From Flavobacterium sp. (GTDB lineage: Bacteria; Bacteroidota; Bacteroidia; Flavobacteriales; Flavobacteriaceae): a stretch of 64,000 nt of DNA. This document shows, piece by piece, positions 1 to 9,466 of the stretch. The translations under genes were made by a program, and so were the position numbers. The DNA lies in assembly GCA_014379405.1 (NCBI GenBank), contig JACMLU010000022.1:1-64000 (forward strand). The letters run 5' to 3'. The number at the start of each line of letters is the position of its first letter. Positions within the stretch are counted from its first letter, which is position 1. The notes beneath the pieces were generated by a model. It searched no databases. It was not told where the DNA came from and saw only the letters and a list, made by a program, of their open reading frames with translations.

Positions 1-64
1 AATCTCTGTGGCTCTTTTGCGAATCTTCGTGAAATAGCTTTACAAATAATTTTTCCTAAAAAAC

Positions 65-100
65 TTTGTCCCAATCTTATCAAACATTTCCTTAAATTTG
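65..100 (+). promoter_or_regulatory. putative Bacteroidota-type promoter of serS
   Basis: A TAAATTTG box at 93-100 fits the Bacteroidota -7 consensus TAnnTTTG, with a TTTG at 65-68 as a possible -33 element. The 24-nt spacer is slightly long. The predicted transcription start lies about 35 nt before the serS start codon. Confidence 0.45.
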
Positions 101-140
101 CTACCGTTATTATAAAAGTTAGCGTTTAAAAAATCAGGAT

Positions 141-1412
141 ATGTTACAAATTGCATTTATTAGAGAGAATCAGGAAAAAGTAATCAAGGCTTTGGCAAAA
201 AGAAATATGGATGCCACAAGCGTTGTTGAAGAGGTGGTACAACTGGATGAAAGACGTCGCGCTACACAAGTAGAATTGGACAATACTTTAGCTGAATCTA
301 ATAAATTATCCAAAGACATCGGTGAATTGATGAAAAGTGGCGAAAAATCAAAAGCCGCCATTCTCAAAGAAAAAACCGTTTTGTTGAAAGAAAAAAGCAA
401 AGCATTGGCCGAAACTGCCGATCAATTGGCCGCAGATCTTTTAGAAAAACTATATACTTTACCCAATCTTCCTGCCGACATCGTTCCTGAAGGAAAAACT
501 CCAGAGGAAAACTTAAATGTTTTCGAAGAAGGCGAAATTCCAGTTTTGCACGAAGGCGCACAACCACACTGGGATTTGGTAAAAAAATACGATATCATCG
601 ATTTCGAATTAGGAAACAAAATTACTGGCGCAGGATTTCCGGTTTACAAAGGAAAAGGAGCCAAGTTGCAACGTGCCTTAATCAATTATTTCTTGGATAA
701 AAATACGGCTGCGGGATATAATGAAGTTCAGGTTCCGCATATGGTCAACGAAGCTTCGGCTTATGGAACGGGACAATTGCCGGACAAAGAAGGGCAAATG
801 TATCACGACAAAACCGATGATTTATACTTGATTCCAACGGCTGAAGTTCCAGTTACAAATTTGTTTCGTGATGTGATTTTGAACGAAATCGAATTGCCTG
901 TTTTAACTACGGCTTATACCCCTTGTTTCCGTCGTGAAGCCGGTTCTTATGGAGCTCACGTTCGTGGATTGAATCGTTTGCACCAATTTGACAAAGTCGA
1001 AATCGTGCGAGTGGAGCATCCTGATAAATCTTATGAAGCTTTGGAAGGTATGGTCGAACACGTAAAAAGCATTTTGAAGGAATTGAAATTACCCTATAGA
1101 ATATTGCGCCTTTGTGGCGGCGATATGGGTTTCACATCGGCTTTGACTTATGATTTCGAAGTGTATTCTACGGCGCAAGAGCGTTGGTTGGAAATCAGTT
1201 CAGTTTCTAATTTCGAGACTTTTCAAGCGAATCGTTTGAAATTGCGTTTCAAAGATAAAGACGGGAAAAACCAATTGGCACACACTCTAAACGGAAGTTC
1301 ATTGGCTTTACCAAGAGTTTTGGCAGGAATTTTAGAAAATTACCAAACTGCTGAAGGTATTGTAATTCCTGAGGTTTTGCGAAGCTATTGCGGGTTTGAT
1401 ATTATAGACTAA
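141..1412 (+). CDS. serS: serine--tRNA ligase
   Basis: Seryl-tRNA synthetase charges tRNA-Ser with serine in the cytoplasm; it is a class II aminoacyl-tRNA synthetase. The 423 residues match the usual length. An N-terminal antiparallel coiled-coil arm spans about residues 1-105 (Lys/Glu-rich, heptad-like). Class II motif 2 appears near residue 262 as PCFRREAGS, and motif 3 near residue 385 as NGSSLALPR followed by an ILENYQ helix. The ATG start keeps the conserved N-terminal strand MLQIAFIRE. It is monocistronic here, followed by a palindromic spacer and a TPR gene on the same strand. Confidence 0.98.
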   Translation: MLQIAFIRENQEKVIKALAKRNMDATSVVEEVVQLDERRRATQVELDNTLAESNKLSKDIGELMKSGEKSKAAILKEKTVLLKEKSKALAETADQLAADLLEKLYTLPNLPADIVPEGKTPEENLNVFEEGEIPVLHEGAQPHWDLVKKYDIIDFELGNKITGAGFPVYKGKGAKLQRALINYFLDKNTAAGYNEVQVPHMVNEASAYGTGQLPDKEGQMYHDKTDDLYLIPTAEVPVTNLFRDVILNEIELPVLTTAYTPCFRREAGSYGAHVRGLNRLHQFDKVEIVRVEHPDKSYEALEGMVEHVKSILKELKLPYRILRLCGGDMGFTSALTYDFEVYSTAQERWLEISSVSNFETFQANRLKLRFKDKDGKNQLAHTLNGSSLALPRVLAGILENYQTAEGIVIPEVLRSYCGFDIID

Positions 1413-1417
1413 CATTA

Positions 1418-1532
1418 GTGTTCAGTATTCAGTGATCAGTGGTTGTAGTAAATTAAGTATCAGATTGTAATTGTTTTGCAATCAATATTTAACTATTTCT
1501 CGCTGAATACTGAACACTGAATACTGAACACT
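1418..1532. repeat. ACTGAA-type interspersed palindrome
   Basis: The serS-TPR gap holds a 17-nt perfect inverted repeat (1418-1434 and 1515-1531) built from the words GTTCAGTATT and AATACTGAAC, which recur several times. A similar degenerate cluster lies at 39746-39840. It looks like an interspersed intergenic repeat and could also form a terminator-like hairpin. Confidence 0.6.
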
Positions 1533-1538
1533 TTTGAG

Positions 1539-3317
1539 ATGAAACATTTAATTCTACATATCGCCCTGTTTTTTTCATTGGTTTGTTTTTCGCAAAACGA
1601 GCAATTGGCGCAGTATTATTATGATAAAGGCGATTTCGAAAAAGCCAAAATCAGTTTCGAAGAATTATTAAAATCATCACCACATAATTCACAATATTTC
1701 CAAAAAACGATTGATTGTTACCAGCAATTAAAGCAATTTGATATTGCCGAAAAAGCCATTCAGACACGATTGAACACCTACAAACAAGGTAGTCTTTTAG
1801 TCGAATTGGGCTATAATTTCCAGTTGCAAAAGAACGAGGCTTCCGCCAAAAAGTACTACGACGAGGCAATAGAAAGAATTAAGAAAAATCCAAACGAGGT
1901 ATATGGAATTGCTAATTCTTTCGAGAGAAAAGTATTGTTGGCTTATGCCTTGAAATCCTATCAAACGGCAACGGCAATAGAGCCAAAGTATAATTTCAAT
2001 TATCAAATAGCACAGCTTTATGGCCAACTCGGCAATACCGAAATGATGATTGCCACTTTCTTGGACGAAGCATACGCCAATCCACAAAATTCGATTCAAA
2101 TCCAAAATCAGTTGGCTCGTTTTATGGCCGAAGAAGGAGATGAAAATTTCAACGAAACCTTGCGAAAAGCTTTAATAACAAGAGCTCAAAAGAATCAGGA
2201 TATTTTTTGGAACGAATATTTGAGCTGGTATTATGTGCAGCAAAAAGAATTTGGAAAAGCCTTCATTCAGGAAAAAGCTGTCTATAAACGTAATCCCGAT
2301 TCGCTTTCCAGTATTGTCAATTTAGCCCAACTCGCCATTGAGGAAGATGATACCGAAGCTGCTAAAGAAATTCTGGGATTTGTACTGGAAAACACCAAAG
2401 ATTTGGAGTTGCTCATACAAGCTCATTCCTATTTGATTGAAATGAAAATTGACAAGGCGCAGGAAAAAGATTTCGCCGCCATCGACTCTGAATTGAAGAG
2501 TTTGTTGAAGGAATATGAAATAAGTCCAATTACCTTATCTTTGCAACTAATTCAGGCGCATTTTGTAGCCTTCAATTTACGAAAACCGGAAGAAGGAAAA
2601 GCCATAATCAAGAAAGCGCTCGAATTGCAATTGAACGATTTTGAAGCGGCTCAAGCCAAAATGGAACTGGCCGATATTTTTCTTTTCGAAGAGAAATTCA
2701 ATCAAGCGTTGATTTATTATTCCCAAATTGAAGAGAATTTAAAAAATGATGCCGTGGCGCATGAAGCAAGTTTGAAGGCGGCTAAAACGAGTTATTTTCA
2801 AGGTGATTTTGTGTGGGCTTCGAAGCAATTCAAGGAATTGAAATCGGCGAGCACGCAATTAATTGCCAATGATGCTTTGGAATATTTCCTTTTAATCAGC
2901 GATAACACCGTTGCCGATTCGACTCAAACGGCCTTGAAACAGTTTGCCAAAGGCGATTATTTCTTGTATCAAAAGAGGAATCGGGAAGCAGCAGCACAGT
3001 TTCAGGCAATTTTGAAAAGTTTCAAAGGGCAAGAAATAGAAGCCGTGACGATGTTGCGTTTGGGAAAAATTTACGAAAAACAAGGCGAATATAATTTGGC
3101 TTTAAGCCAATATCAAAATATTATTGACAACCACTCGGATGGTATTTACATAGACGAAGCATTGTATTTTTCGGCAGAAATTTATAACAATAAGTTACAC
3201 GAACCCGAAAAAGCAAAACCGCTTTACGAGAAAATAATTTTTAATCATCAAGACAGCATTTATTTTGTCGAGGCTCGTAAGGAATACAGACAATTGCGGG
3301 GAGATAAGAATCTTTAA
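1539..3317 (+). CDS. secreted tetratricopeptide-repeat protein
   Basis: A 592-residue protein with a signal peptide (hydrophobic residues 4-18, ending CFSQ) and then only helical TPR-like repeats to the C-terminus. The clearest units are near residues 20-90, 335-420 and 470-590, with phrases such as YYDKGDFEKAKISFEELL and LGKIYEKQGEYNLALSQYQ. TPR arrays mediate protein-protein contacts. The signal peptide places it in the periplasm or on the outer membrane, perhaps as part of an envelope complex. No catalytic domain is visible. The partner is unknown, and the neighbours (serS, DUF4286) do not indicate one. Confidence 0.85.
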   Translation: MKHLILHIALFFSLVCFSQNEQLAQYYYDKGDFEKAKISFEELLKSSPHNSQYFQKTIDCYQQLKQFDIAEKAIQTRLNTYKQGSLLVELGYNFQLQKNEASAKKYYDEAIERIKKNPNEVYGIANSFERKVLLAYALKSYQTATAIEPKYNFNYQIAQLYGQLGNTEMMIATFLDEAYANPQNSIQIQNQLARFMAEEGDENFNETLRKALITRAQKNQDIFWNEYLSWYYVQQKEFGKAFIQEKAVYKRNPDSLSSIVNLAQLAIEEDDTEAAKEILGFVLENTKDLELLIQAHSYLIEMKIDKAQEKDFAAIDSELKSLLKEYEISPITLSLQLIQAHFVAFNLRKPEEGKAIIKKALELQLNDFEAAQAKMELADIFLFEEKFNQALIYYSQIEENLKNDAVAHEASLKAAKTSYFQGDFVWASKQFKELKSASTQLIANDALEYFLLISDNTVADSTQTALKQFAKGDYFLYQKRNREAAAQFQAILKSFKGQEIEAVTMLRLGKIYEKQGEYNLALSQYQNIIDNHSDGIYIDEALYFSAEIYNNKLHEPEKAKPLYEKIIFNHQDSIYFVEARKEYRQLRGDKNL

Positions 3318-3324
3318 AAAATGG

Positions 3325-3376
3325 TTAATCGGTTAATTGTTTAATCGATTAACTGGTTAAACAATTAACCGATTAA
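3325..3376. terminator. 20-bp perfect inverted repeat after the TPR gene
   Basis: Arms 3325-3344 and 3357-3376 are perfectly complementary, with a 12-nt loop, starting 7 nt after the TPR stop codon. The arms are AT-rich multiples of GGTTAA/TTAACC. It could terminate the TPR transcript, or be an interspersed palindrome that settled in the gap. Confidence 0.65.
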
Positions 3377-3390
3377 ATTAATTCACAACA

Positions 3391-3702
3391 ATGATCATTT
3401 ACAACGTTACCACAAACATACACGAAAGCGTTCATCAGCAATGGATGATTTGGATGCAACACAAACACATACCTGAAATGTTGGCCACGGGAAAATTCTC
3501 TTCGGCAAAAATGGTTCGCGTTTTAATCGAAGAAGAAATGGGAGGAACAACCTATTCGGTTCAATACACAACGGATAGCAGGGAAACGTTGCAAAAATAT
3601 TATCTGGAAGATGCACCGGCTTTGCGTGACGAAGGAATAAAATTATTTGGAGACAAAATGCTTTCTTTCAGAACGGAATTGGAGTTGATTTCAGAGCATT
3701 AA
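3391..3702 (+). CDS. DUF4286 family protein
   Basis: A 103-residue soluble protein resembling the DUF4286 family of Bacteroidota. It has no signal peptide or membrane segment. Visible features are an N-terminal strand MIIYNVTTNI, an amphipathic HQQWMIWMQHKHIPEML helix and a central YSVQYTT strand, which suggest a small ferredoxin-like (dimeric alpha/beta barrel) fold; that fold is an inference. The function is unknown. It sits between two strong palindromes (3325-3376 and 3706-3756), so it is probably transcribed alone. Confidence 0.75.
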   Translation: MIIYNVTTNIHESVHQQWMIWMQHKHIPEMLATGKFSSAKMVRVLIEEEMGGTTYSVQYTTDSRETLQKYYLEDAPALRDEGIKLFGDKMLSFRTELELISEH

Positions 3703-3705
3703 ATC

Positions 3706-3756
3706 AAATTAACCTTGTAAATTTTAATTTTACTTTCAAATTTACAAGGTTAATTT
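3706..3756. terminator. 19-bp perfect hairpin terminator
   Basis: Arms 3706-3724 and 3738-3756 are exactly complementary, with a 13-nt loop, 3 nt after the DUF4286 stop. The A/T-rich outer ends would suit a terminator in either direction. The promoter of the next gene begins immediately after it. Confidence 0.7.
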
Positions 3757-3757
3757 G

Positions 3758-3787
3758 TTGACTGTTCTAATTAAACTTGTATATTTG
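3758..3787 (+). promoter_or_regulatory. consensus Bacteroidota promoter of the DUF4143 ATPase gene
   Basis: TTG at 3758-3760, a 19-nt spacer and TATATTTG at 3780-3787 match the TTG-N19-TAnnTTTG form exactly. The predicted start of transcription is about 12 nt before the ATG at 3805. Confidence 0.7.
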
Positions 3788-3804
3788 AAAATAATATTCA
3801 AGAA

Positions 3805-4989
3805 ATGATTGATAGAGTCCTCAATAGCGTTGTTCCTAAATTACTCGAATTTTTTCCTTCTGTGGGGCTAATTGGTTCTAGACAAGTAGGAAAAACTACG
3901 TTCGTCAAAAATTTACAACCTTTGATAAGCAAACCCATACTGTATTTGGATTTAGAAGATACAGATGATTTTGAACTATTAAATACCAATGCGCAATGGT
4001 TTTTATCTCAAAACACTGACAAGCTAATTGTTATAGATGAAGTGCAAAGAGATTTAAAACTTTTCCCTTTATTACGTTCGTTGATGGACAAACAAGATAA
4101 GTCTGGACAATTTATTTTATTGGGTTCGGCCTCACCAGAATTATTATCTCAAAGTTCAGAAACGTTAGCAGGAAGAATTGTTTATAAAGAATTGACACCC
4201 ATACGATTTGATGAAGCAACCCAAATAAAGCTAGAAATACTTTGGTTTAGAGGAGGTTATCCAAAGGCGTTGCTAGCGCCAAATGATTTTTTCTGGCAAG
4301 AATGGCAACAGGCTTACATTAAAACCTATATCGAAACCGATTTGAGAATGCTTGGACTATCGGCATCACCGGTTTTAATTGGGAAATTATTACGAATGAT
4401 AGCTTCGGTTCAAGGTTCGATAATCAATTATTCTATGTTGGGGAATGCATTGGGAATCTCCAGTAATTCAGTAAAAAAATACATTGATTTTTTAGAACAT
4501 TCATTCATAATCCGAAGATTGGAACCTTACTTTGTGAATATTGGAAAGCGTATGGTTAAGAGTCCTAAAATCTATATTCGCGATAGCGGAATTTTGCATT
4601 CGTTGTTGCAAATAAACAGTTATGATGCTCTTATTTCAAATGTCATCGCAGGAAATTCTTGGGAAGGGTTTGTAGTAGAACAAATTATTTCGAGTCTCAA
4701 CAATCAATGTGTCCCTTTCTTTTATAGAACGCAAAGTGGTTCCGAAATAGATTTGTGTATCGTAAAAGGCAATGAAATTGTGGCTACCTTTGAGATAAAA
4801 TTATCCAATAATCCAAAAATTAGCCGAGGCAATACGGAATCGATCACGGATTTGAAAACTAAAAATAATTTTATAGTTACTTTTGCAGGCGGAGATTATG
4901 CCTTAAACGAAAATTGGCGTGTTTGTGATTTGAATTCGATAGAAAAGCACTTAATTGAACTAGGATTGAAAGACCCAAATTTTGTGTAA
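3805..4989 (+). CDS. AAA-type ATPase with DUF4143 domain
   Basis: A 394-residue P-loop ATPase of the archaeal-type AAA_14/DUF4143 family. The Walker A motif GSRQVGKTT is near residue 24 and Walker B LIVIDEVQ near residue 74. The middle has a winged-helix-like part, and the C-terminal DUF4143 region contains the nuclease-like phrase GSEIDLCIVK...VATFEIKL. In many family members this is a PD-(D/E)XK-like signature, and the E-x-D and E-x-K residues are present. The cellular role of the family is not settled; such genes are common and often scattered. It has its own promoter and looks intact. Confidence 0.85.
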   Translation: MIDRVLNSVVPKLLEFFPSVGLIGSRQVGKTTFVKNLQPLISKPILYLDLEDTDDFELLNTNAQWFLSQNTDKLIVIDEVQRDLKLFPLLRSLMDKQDKSGQFILLGSASPELLSQSSETLAGRIVYKELTPIRFDEATQIKLEILWFRGGYPKALLAPNDFFWQEWQQAYIKTYIETDLRMLGLSASPVLIGKLLRMIASVQGSIINYSMLGNALGISSNSVKKYIDFLEHSFIIRRLEPYFVNIGKRMVKSPKIYIRDSGILHSLLQINSYDALISNVIAGNSWEGFVVEQIISSLNNQCVPFFYRTQSGSEIDLCIVKGNEIVATFEIKLSNNPKISRGNTESITDLKTKNNFIVTFAGGDYALNENWRVCDLNSIEKHLIELGLKDPNFV

Positions 4990-5056
4990 ACCGATTTTTA
5001 ATCGAATTGAAGTTGATTTCGGAGCATTAAAAAGTGTTTGGTTTGGAAATGAATTA

Positions 5057-5156
5057 GCCACAGATTGAACGGATTAAACAGATTGACACAGATTTTATGT
5101 GGGATTTAGAGAAATATTCGTGACCATCGATAAAATCCGTGTCATCTGCGTCCTAT
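5057..5156. repeat. CACAGATT/CGGATT interspersed repeat upstream of rsmA
   Basis: The left half reads in words such as GCCACAGATT, CGGATTAAAC and ACACAGATTT, and the right half contains near-complements (AATCCGTGT, CATCTGCGT). The unit is followed at 5201-5224 by a CTTTGCGCCTTCGTG stretch just before rsmA. Related sequence recurs at 17897, 35105, 36353, 37108 and 38431. The rest of the 250-nt gap shows nothing else. Confidence 0.65.
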
Positions 5157-5239
5157 TTGAACGTAACCTTAGAATTTATAGAATAACAATAAATATATAA
5201 CCTTTGCGCCTTCGTGCCTTCGTGGCAAAATAAAACAAT

Positions 5240-6019
5240 ATGGAAAAAGTAAAAGCCAAAAAACACCTCGGACAGCATTTCTTGAAAGACGAAAGCGTAG
5301 CGCAAGCCATCGCCGACACCTTGAATCTCGAAGGTTATGACGATGTATTAGAAATCGGGCCGGGAATGGGTGTTTTGACCAAGTATTTATTGGAAAAACC
5401 AATCAGCACTTATGTTATCGAAATCGACACCGAATCGGTTGAATATTTGGATGCCAATTATCCAAAATTGCACGGTAAAATCATTTCCAAAGATTTCCTG
5501 AAATATGATGTCAATGAAGTTTTCGGTGGAAAGCAGTTTGGAATAATTGGAAATTTCCCATACAATATTTCGACACAAATTGTTTTTCGAACATTAGAAT
5601 TACGGAATCAAATTCCAGAATTTGCGGGAATGTTCCAAAAAGAAGTTGCAGAACGCATTTGCGAGAAAAAAGGAAGCAAGACCTACGGAATTCTTTCTGT
5701 TTTGGCACAAGCCTTTTACGATGCCGAATATTTATTCACGGTCGACGAACACGTTTTTATTCCGCCACCAAAGGTAAAATCGGGGGTTTTGCGTTTGCGT
5801 AGAAAAGAAGATTTCAGCTTGCCTTGTGGCGAAAAGTTGTTTTTCACGGTCGTGAAGACCGCTTTCCAGCAACGTAGAAAAACCTTGAGAAATAGTTTAA
5901 AAACACTAAATTTGTCCGATAATCTGCGTGAAGACGAAGTTTTTAACCTGCGTCCTGAACAACTTAGCGTAGAACAATTTATAGCATTGACCCAAAAAAT
6001 AGAAGCCGATGGAGTTTAA
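5240..6019 (+). CDS. rsmA: 16S rRNA (adenine(1518)-N(6)/adenine(1519)-N(6))-dimethyltransferase
   Basis: RsmA (KsgA) dimethylates two adjacent adenines in the 3' hairpin of 16S rRNA, using S-adenosylmethionine, late in 30S assembly. The 259 residues are a normal length. Family signatures are GQHFLKDE at residues 11-18, the SAM loop EIGPGMG near 39-45, and the catalytic motif as NFPYNIS near 104-110 (NLPY in many relatives). The C-terminal helical domain carries the [12 protein letters not shown] signature. The stop overlaps the mgtE start by 11 nt, so the two are translationally coupled, with proC following. Confidence 0.97.
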   Translation: MEKVKAKKHLGQHFLKDESVAQAIADTLNLEGYDDVLEIGPGMGVLTKYLLEKPISTYVIEIDTESVEYLDANYPKLHGKIISKDFLKYDVNEVFGGKQFGIIGNFPYNISTQIVFRTLELRNQIPEFAGMFQKEVAERICEKKGSKTYGILSVLAQAFYDAEYLFTVDEHVFIPPPKVKSGVLRLRRKEDFSLPCGEKLFFTVVKTAFQQRRKTLRNSLKTLNLSDNLREDEVFNLRPEQLSVEQFIALTQKIEADGV

Positions 6020-7361
6020 AATCAGCAAAGAACTAATTCAAGAATTAGAGCAACTTATTCAAAGTAAAGACGACCAGCAACTGGAAGTTTTATTGAATGA
6101 CTTGCACCATGCTGATATTGCCGAAATTCTCGATGAGCTTGATTTTGACGAGGCTACCTATATTTTCAAGGTTTTAGATTCTGAAAAAACGGCCGAAATC
6201 CTTCTCGAATTAGAGGATGATTTACGGGAGAAAATATTAAGCAGGCTTTCGCCAAAAGAAATTGCGGAAGAACTTGACGAACTCGAAACCAATGACGCCG
6301 CCGATATTATTGCCGAACTTTCGCAAAGCAAAAAGCAAGAGGTAATCTCGGAACTTCAAGACGTGGAGCACGCCAAAGACATTGTCGATTTGTTGCGTTA
6401 CAAAGAAGATACTGCGGGTGGAATCATGCACAAGGAGTTGGTAAAAGTCAACGAAAACTGGGACGTTTTTACTTGCATCAAGCAAATGAGAATCCAGGCC
6501 AAAAACATTTCCAGAGTGCATTCTATTTATGTTGTTGATGATGAAGACCGACTTTTAGGACGTTTGTCGCTCAAGGATTTGTTGACTACAGCGGCAAAAA
6601 CACCTATTAGCGAAGTATATATCAAAAAATTAAATTCGGTAATCGTAGATACCGAAGATGTTGAGGTGGCTCGTATCATGCAAAAATACGATTTGGAAGC
6701 TATTCCAGTAATTGATGAATTGGGACGATTGGTCGGTCGAATTACTATCGATGACATCGTGGACGTAATCAAGGACGAAGCAACCGAAGATTACCAGTTG
6801 GCTGCCGGTATCTCGCAAGACGTTGAGGCCGATGACAGCATTTTGGAGTTGACAAAAGCCCGTTTACCTTGGTTGGTGTTGGCACTGTTGGGCGGTTTTG
6901 TATCCGTAAAAGTCCTCGGATTATTCGGAGGAGCAATGACCAATCACGGAAATTTATTCTTTTTCACGCCACTAATCGCTGCGATGGCAGGAAATGTCGG
7001 CGTGCAATCTTCGGCAATTATTGTGCAAGGTTTGGCCAACGACACCTTGAGCGGTTCATTGTTCAACCGATTGATAAAAGAAGTTTCTTTGAGTTTGTTG
7101 AACGGCGTAATTCTGGCCACCATTTTGTTTTTGGGAAGCCATTTTCTTTTAAATGTAGAATTTATAATAGGAGTCATCGTGACCATTGCCTTGATTTCGG
7201 TAATTATTATAGCTTCGCTCATCGGGACATTTGTGCCCATATTATTGGATAAATTCGGAATTGACCCCGCACTTGCAACAGGGCCGTTTATCACGACCAG
7301 CAATGACATTTGCGGAATTCTTATTTATTTTTCGATAGCCAGATTGATTTTAGGTTTTTAA
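6009..7361 (+). CDS. mgtE: magnesium transporter MgtE
   Basis: MgtE is a homodimeric Mg2+ channel of the inner membrane, gated by its cytosolic domains. The 450 residues show the standard order: an acidic helical N-domain (1-130) with Asp/Glu-rich superhelical repeats, a pair of CBS domains (about 135-255, phrases MHKELVKVN and [19 protein letters not shown]), then five hydrophobic segments from residue 280 to the end. The conserved pore-lining part contains [12 protein letters not shown] and the last helix [10 protein letters not shown]. It begins inside the 3' end of rsmA and is followed 12 nt later by proC. The apparent operon joins unrelated functions. Confidence 0.97.
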   Translation: MEFKISKELIQELEQLIQSKDDQQLEVLLNDLHHADIAEILDELDFDEATYIFKVLDSEKTAEILLELEDDLREKILSRLSPKEIAEELDELETNDAADIIAELSQSKKQEVISELQDVEHAKDIVDLLRYKEDTAGGIMHKELVKVNENWDVFTCIKQMRIQAKNISRVHSIYVVDDEDRLLGRLSLKDLLTTAAKTPISEVYIKKLNSVIVDTEDVEVARIMQKYDLEAIPVIDELGRLVGRITIDDIVDVIKDEATEDYQLAAGISQDVEADDSILELTKARLPWLVLALLGGFVSVKVLGLFGGAMTNHGNLFFFTPLIAAMAGNVGVQSSAIIVQGLANDTLSGSLFNRLIKEVSLSLLNGVILATILFLGSHFLLNVEFIIGVIVTIALISVIIIASLIGTFVPILLDKFGIDPALATGPFITTSNDICGILIYFSIARLILGF

Positions 7362-7373
7362 TACATATACAAA

Positions 7374-8150
7374 ATGAAAGTACATATTATTGGAGGAGGA
7401 AATCTTGGTGTTTCCGTGGCATTGGGAATAGCAAGGTTTTCGAAAGACAACCAAATCACCATTACTAGAAGAAATACGGCAAGCATTCTCTATTTGGAAG
7501 AATTGGGCGTTACCGTTTCAAAGGACAACAAACACAACATTCAAGAAGCAGACGTTATTATCCTAACCATCAAACCGTATCAAGTGGATACTGTTTTGGC
7601 GGATATTCTCCAAGTAATTTCCAATAAAGTAATTGCTTCTGCCGTAAGCGGATTGTCGATTGAAAATCTGCAAAAAAAGATAGGCGATTCCAATTCTGCC
7701 ATTCGAATTATGCCCAATATCGCGTCTCAATTCGGTGCTTCGGCGACTTGTATTGCTTTTAATGAAAAACATAACGAACAAGCCCAAAATGTAGTTTCTC
7801 TTTTCCAAGATTTAGGAACAGCTCCTATTATCGACGAAAAATTGATGGATGCTGCAACTGTTTTGGCGGCAAGCGGAACAGCTTTCGCTTTGCGTTACAT
7901 TCGCGCTTCGATGCAAGCCGGAATCGAAATCGGATTCGACTGGAAAACGGCTTTAGATATTTCAGCTCAAACCGTGAAAGGTGCTGCCGAAATGATTTTG
8001 GAAGAAAACATACATCCAGAACAATTAATTGATAGAGTAACAACGCCTCAAGGTTGTACCATCGCTGGTTTGAGCGAAATGGAAACCCACGGATTCAGTT
8101 CGTCATTGGTTCGCGGAATTAAAGCAGCTTTGAAGAAAATCAAGGGATAG
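7374..8150 (+). CDS. proC: pyrroline-5-carboxylate reductase
   Basis: ProC reduces 1-pyrroline-5-carboxylate to proline with NAD(P)H, the last step of proline synthesis. The 258 residues include the N-terminal Rossmann loop IGGGNLG (residues 6-12) and the family signature region near 165-220, with AASGTAFALRYIRA and TPQGCTIAGLSEME. The first of these departs slightly from the common SGSGPAY form, so a related oxidoreductase with altered specificity cannot be ruled out. It lies 12 nt after mgtE and probably ends the operon. Confidence 0.9.
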   Translation: MKVHIIGGGNLGVSVALGIARFSKDNQITITRRNTASILYLEELGVTVSKDNKHNIQEADVIILTIKPYQVDTVLADILQVISNKVIASAVSGLSIENLQKKIGDSNSAIRIMPNIASQFGASATCIAFNEKHNEQAQNVVSLFQDLGTAPIIDEKLMDAATVLAASGTAFALRYIRASMQAGIEIGFDWKTALDISAQTVKGAAEMILEENIHPEQLIDRVTTPQGCTIAGLSEMETHGFSSSLVRGIKAALKKIKG

Positions 8151-8192
8151 TTTTTTGGGCATTCCCACGCTTCCACTATCGTTCCAGCGTGG

Positions 8193-8255
8193 TCGGGCTG
8201 TACGTTCCCGCTTCCCGATGAAAAATCGGGAGAGCTCCACTGCCATCCCTAATGC
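8193..8255. repeat. variable-core palindromic repeat, copy 1
   Basis: A GGGCTGTACGTTCCCGCTT-like left end and a CTCCACTGCCATCCCTAATGC-like right end flank a small hairpin, CCCGAT (8214-8219) / ATCGGG (8225-8230). The layout resembles the elements at 34996-35082 and 54229-54297, which keep GGGCT and TGCC..TT..ATC words but have different cores. It lies in the 312-nt proC-dehydrogenase gap, which I judge to be non-coding. Confidence 0.5.
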
Positions 8256-8308
8256 AAAAGAGCAACTTGTAAGAATTGGTATTAAACAATGCCAATGCGC
8301 TATATTTC

Positions 8309-8376
8309 ATTTGTCACGCTGGAAGCGTCTCAACGCTCGAGAGCAACATAATTGAGACGCTTCCAGCGTGACAAAT
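8309..8376. repeat. 25-bp perfect inverted repeat
   Basis: Arms 8309-8333 and 8352-8376 are perfectly complementary over 25 nt, with an 18-nt loop. The word TTCCAGCGTG in the right arm (8361-8370) also occurs at 8182-8191, so this gap is a composite of related palindromes. It could serve as a terminator for proC, but lies about 160 nt downstream. Confidence 0.7.
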
Positions 8377-8462
8377 AGCAAGAATAAAGTATTGCTATAA
8401 ATATTCAGAAACACTAAATCTGCAATCAAGAATCGTTAATCTTCATTCAAAAATCTATAATT

Positions 8463-9413
8463 TTGAACACAGACATAAAAATCCTCCACATCGACAGTAA
8501 TCATCCCATACTTTGGGAACAATTGCAACAAGCAGGATTTAACAACCACGAAGATTTTACTTCAACCAAAGCGGAAATCGAAGCCAAAATCCATGATTAT
8601 CAAGGCATCGTCATCCGCAGCCGATTCAAAATCGACAAAACTTTCTTGGACAAAGCCATTAATCTGCAATTCATTGCCAGAGTGGGCGCTGGTTTGGAAA
8701 GCATCGATTGCGAATACGCCTTATCCAAAAATATCCAGCTTATTGCAGCTCCGGAAGGAAACCGAAATGCTGTTGCCGAACATACTTTGGGAATGATTTT
8801 GTCGCTTTTCAACAATTTGAATCAAGCTGACAGCGAAATAAAATCAGGACATTGGAACCGGGAAAAAAACCGTGGTCACGAACTTGATGGAAAAACCATA
8901 GGCATCATTGGTTACGGAAATATGGGGAAATCTTTTGCGAAAAAACTGCGAGGTTTTGAGGTGGAAGTCTTGTGTTACGACATACTGGAAAACGTAGGCG
9001 ATGAAAATGCACGACAAGTTTCGCTCGAAGAATTACAACAAAAAACAGATGTTTTAAGCCTACATATTCCTTGGACTCCCGAAACCGACAAAATGGTTGA
9101 TGTCGATTTTATCGAGGCTTTCGCCAAACCTTTTTGGATAATCAACACCTCCAGAGGGAAAAACATTGTCACCGCCGATTTAGTCGAAGCGATGCAGACG
9201 AAGAAAGTTCTTGGAGCTGGGTTGGACGTTTTGGAATATGAAAAATTGTCTTTTGAAACCCTTTTTCAAGACAAAGACACTCCTGAAGCTTTTCAATATT
9301 TGTTGAATGCAAAAAATGTAATTCTCTCGCCACACATCGCCGGCTGGACATTTGAAAGCCACCAACGACTGGCGCAGGTTATTGTCAATAAAATTAAGAG
9401 GTTATATTTTTAG
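8463..9413 (+). CDS. D-2-hydroxyacid dehydrogenase (phosphoglycerate-dehydrogenase-like)
   Basis: A 316-residue NAD-dependent D-2-hydroxyacid dehydrogenase, read from a TTG start at 8463. The Rossmann loop GIIGYGNMG is near residue 147. The catalytic trio is visible: Arg in NTSRGKN, Glu in LDVLEYE and His in SPHIAGWT. The family includes SerA, glycerate and lactate dehydrogenases. This short form without an ACT domain resembles those Bacteroidota annotate as phosphoglycerate dehydrogenase, but no serine-pathway neighbours support that. It is followed by a clear terminator. Confidence 0.88.
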   Translation: MNTDIKILHIDSNHPILWEQLQQAGFNNHEDFTSTKAEIEAKIHDYQGIVIRSRFKIDKTFLDKAINLQFIARVGAGLESIDCEYALSKNIQLIAAPEGNRNAVAEHTLGMILSLFNNLNQADSEIKSGHWNREKNRGHELDGKTIGIIGYGNMGKSFAKKLRGFEVEVLCYDILENVGDENARQVSLEELQQKTDVLSLHIPWTPETDKMVDVDFIEAFAKPFWIINTSRGKNIVTADLVEAMQTKKVLGAGLDVLEYEKLSFETLFQDKDTPEAFQYLLNAKNVILSPHIAGWTFESHQRLAQVIVNKIKRLYF

Positions 9414-9439
9414 TCTCTTTCAGGTTTTGATTTAAATTG

Positions 9440-9466
9440 CCTTTGGTTTTAGCCAAAGGTTTTTTT
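9440..9466 (+). terminator. intrinsic terminator after the hydroxyacid dehydrogenase
   Basis: A CCTTTGG stem (9440-9446) pairs with CCAAAGG (9453-9459), followed by seven T residues. It begins 27 nt after the stop codon. The rest of the 226-nt gap is AT-rich; no confident promoter was found for the next gene. Confidence 0.8.

Noticed and set aside
1..40. Possible end of an upstream gene at the left edge
   Set aside because: The words CTCTGTGGCTC and CTTCGTGAAA belong to the interspersed repeat type; no coding frame is supported.
6869..7309. Long open frames on both strands inside mgtE
   Set aside because: They are shadows of the mgtE membrane region; mgtE is intact and fully explains the sequence.
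8155..8355. Open frame in the proC downstream gap
   Set aside because: It consists entirely of palindromic repeat sequence and has a Ser/Arg-rich, non-protein-like composition.
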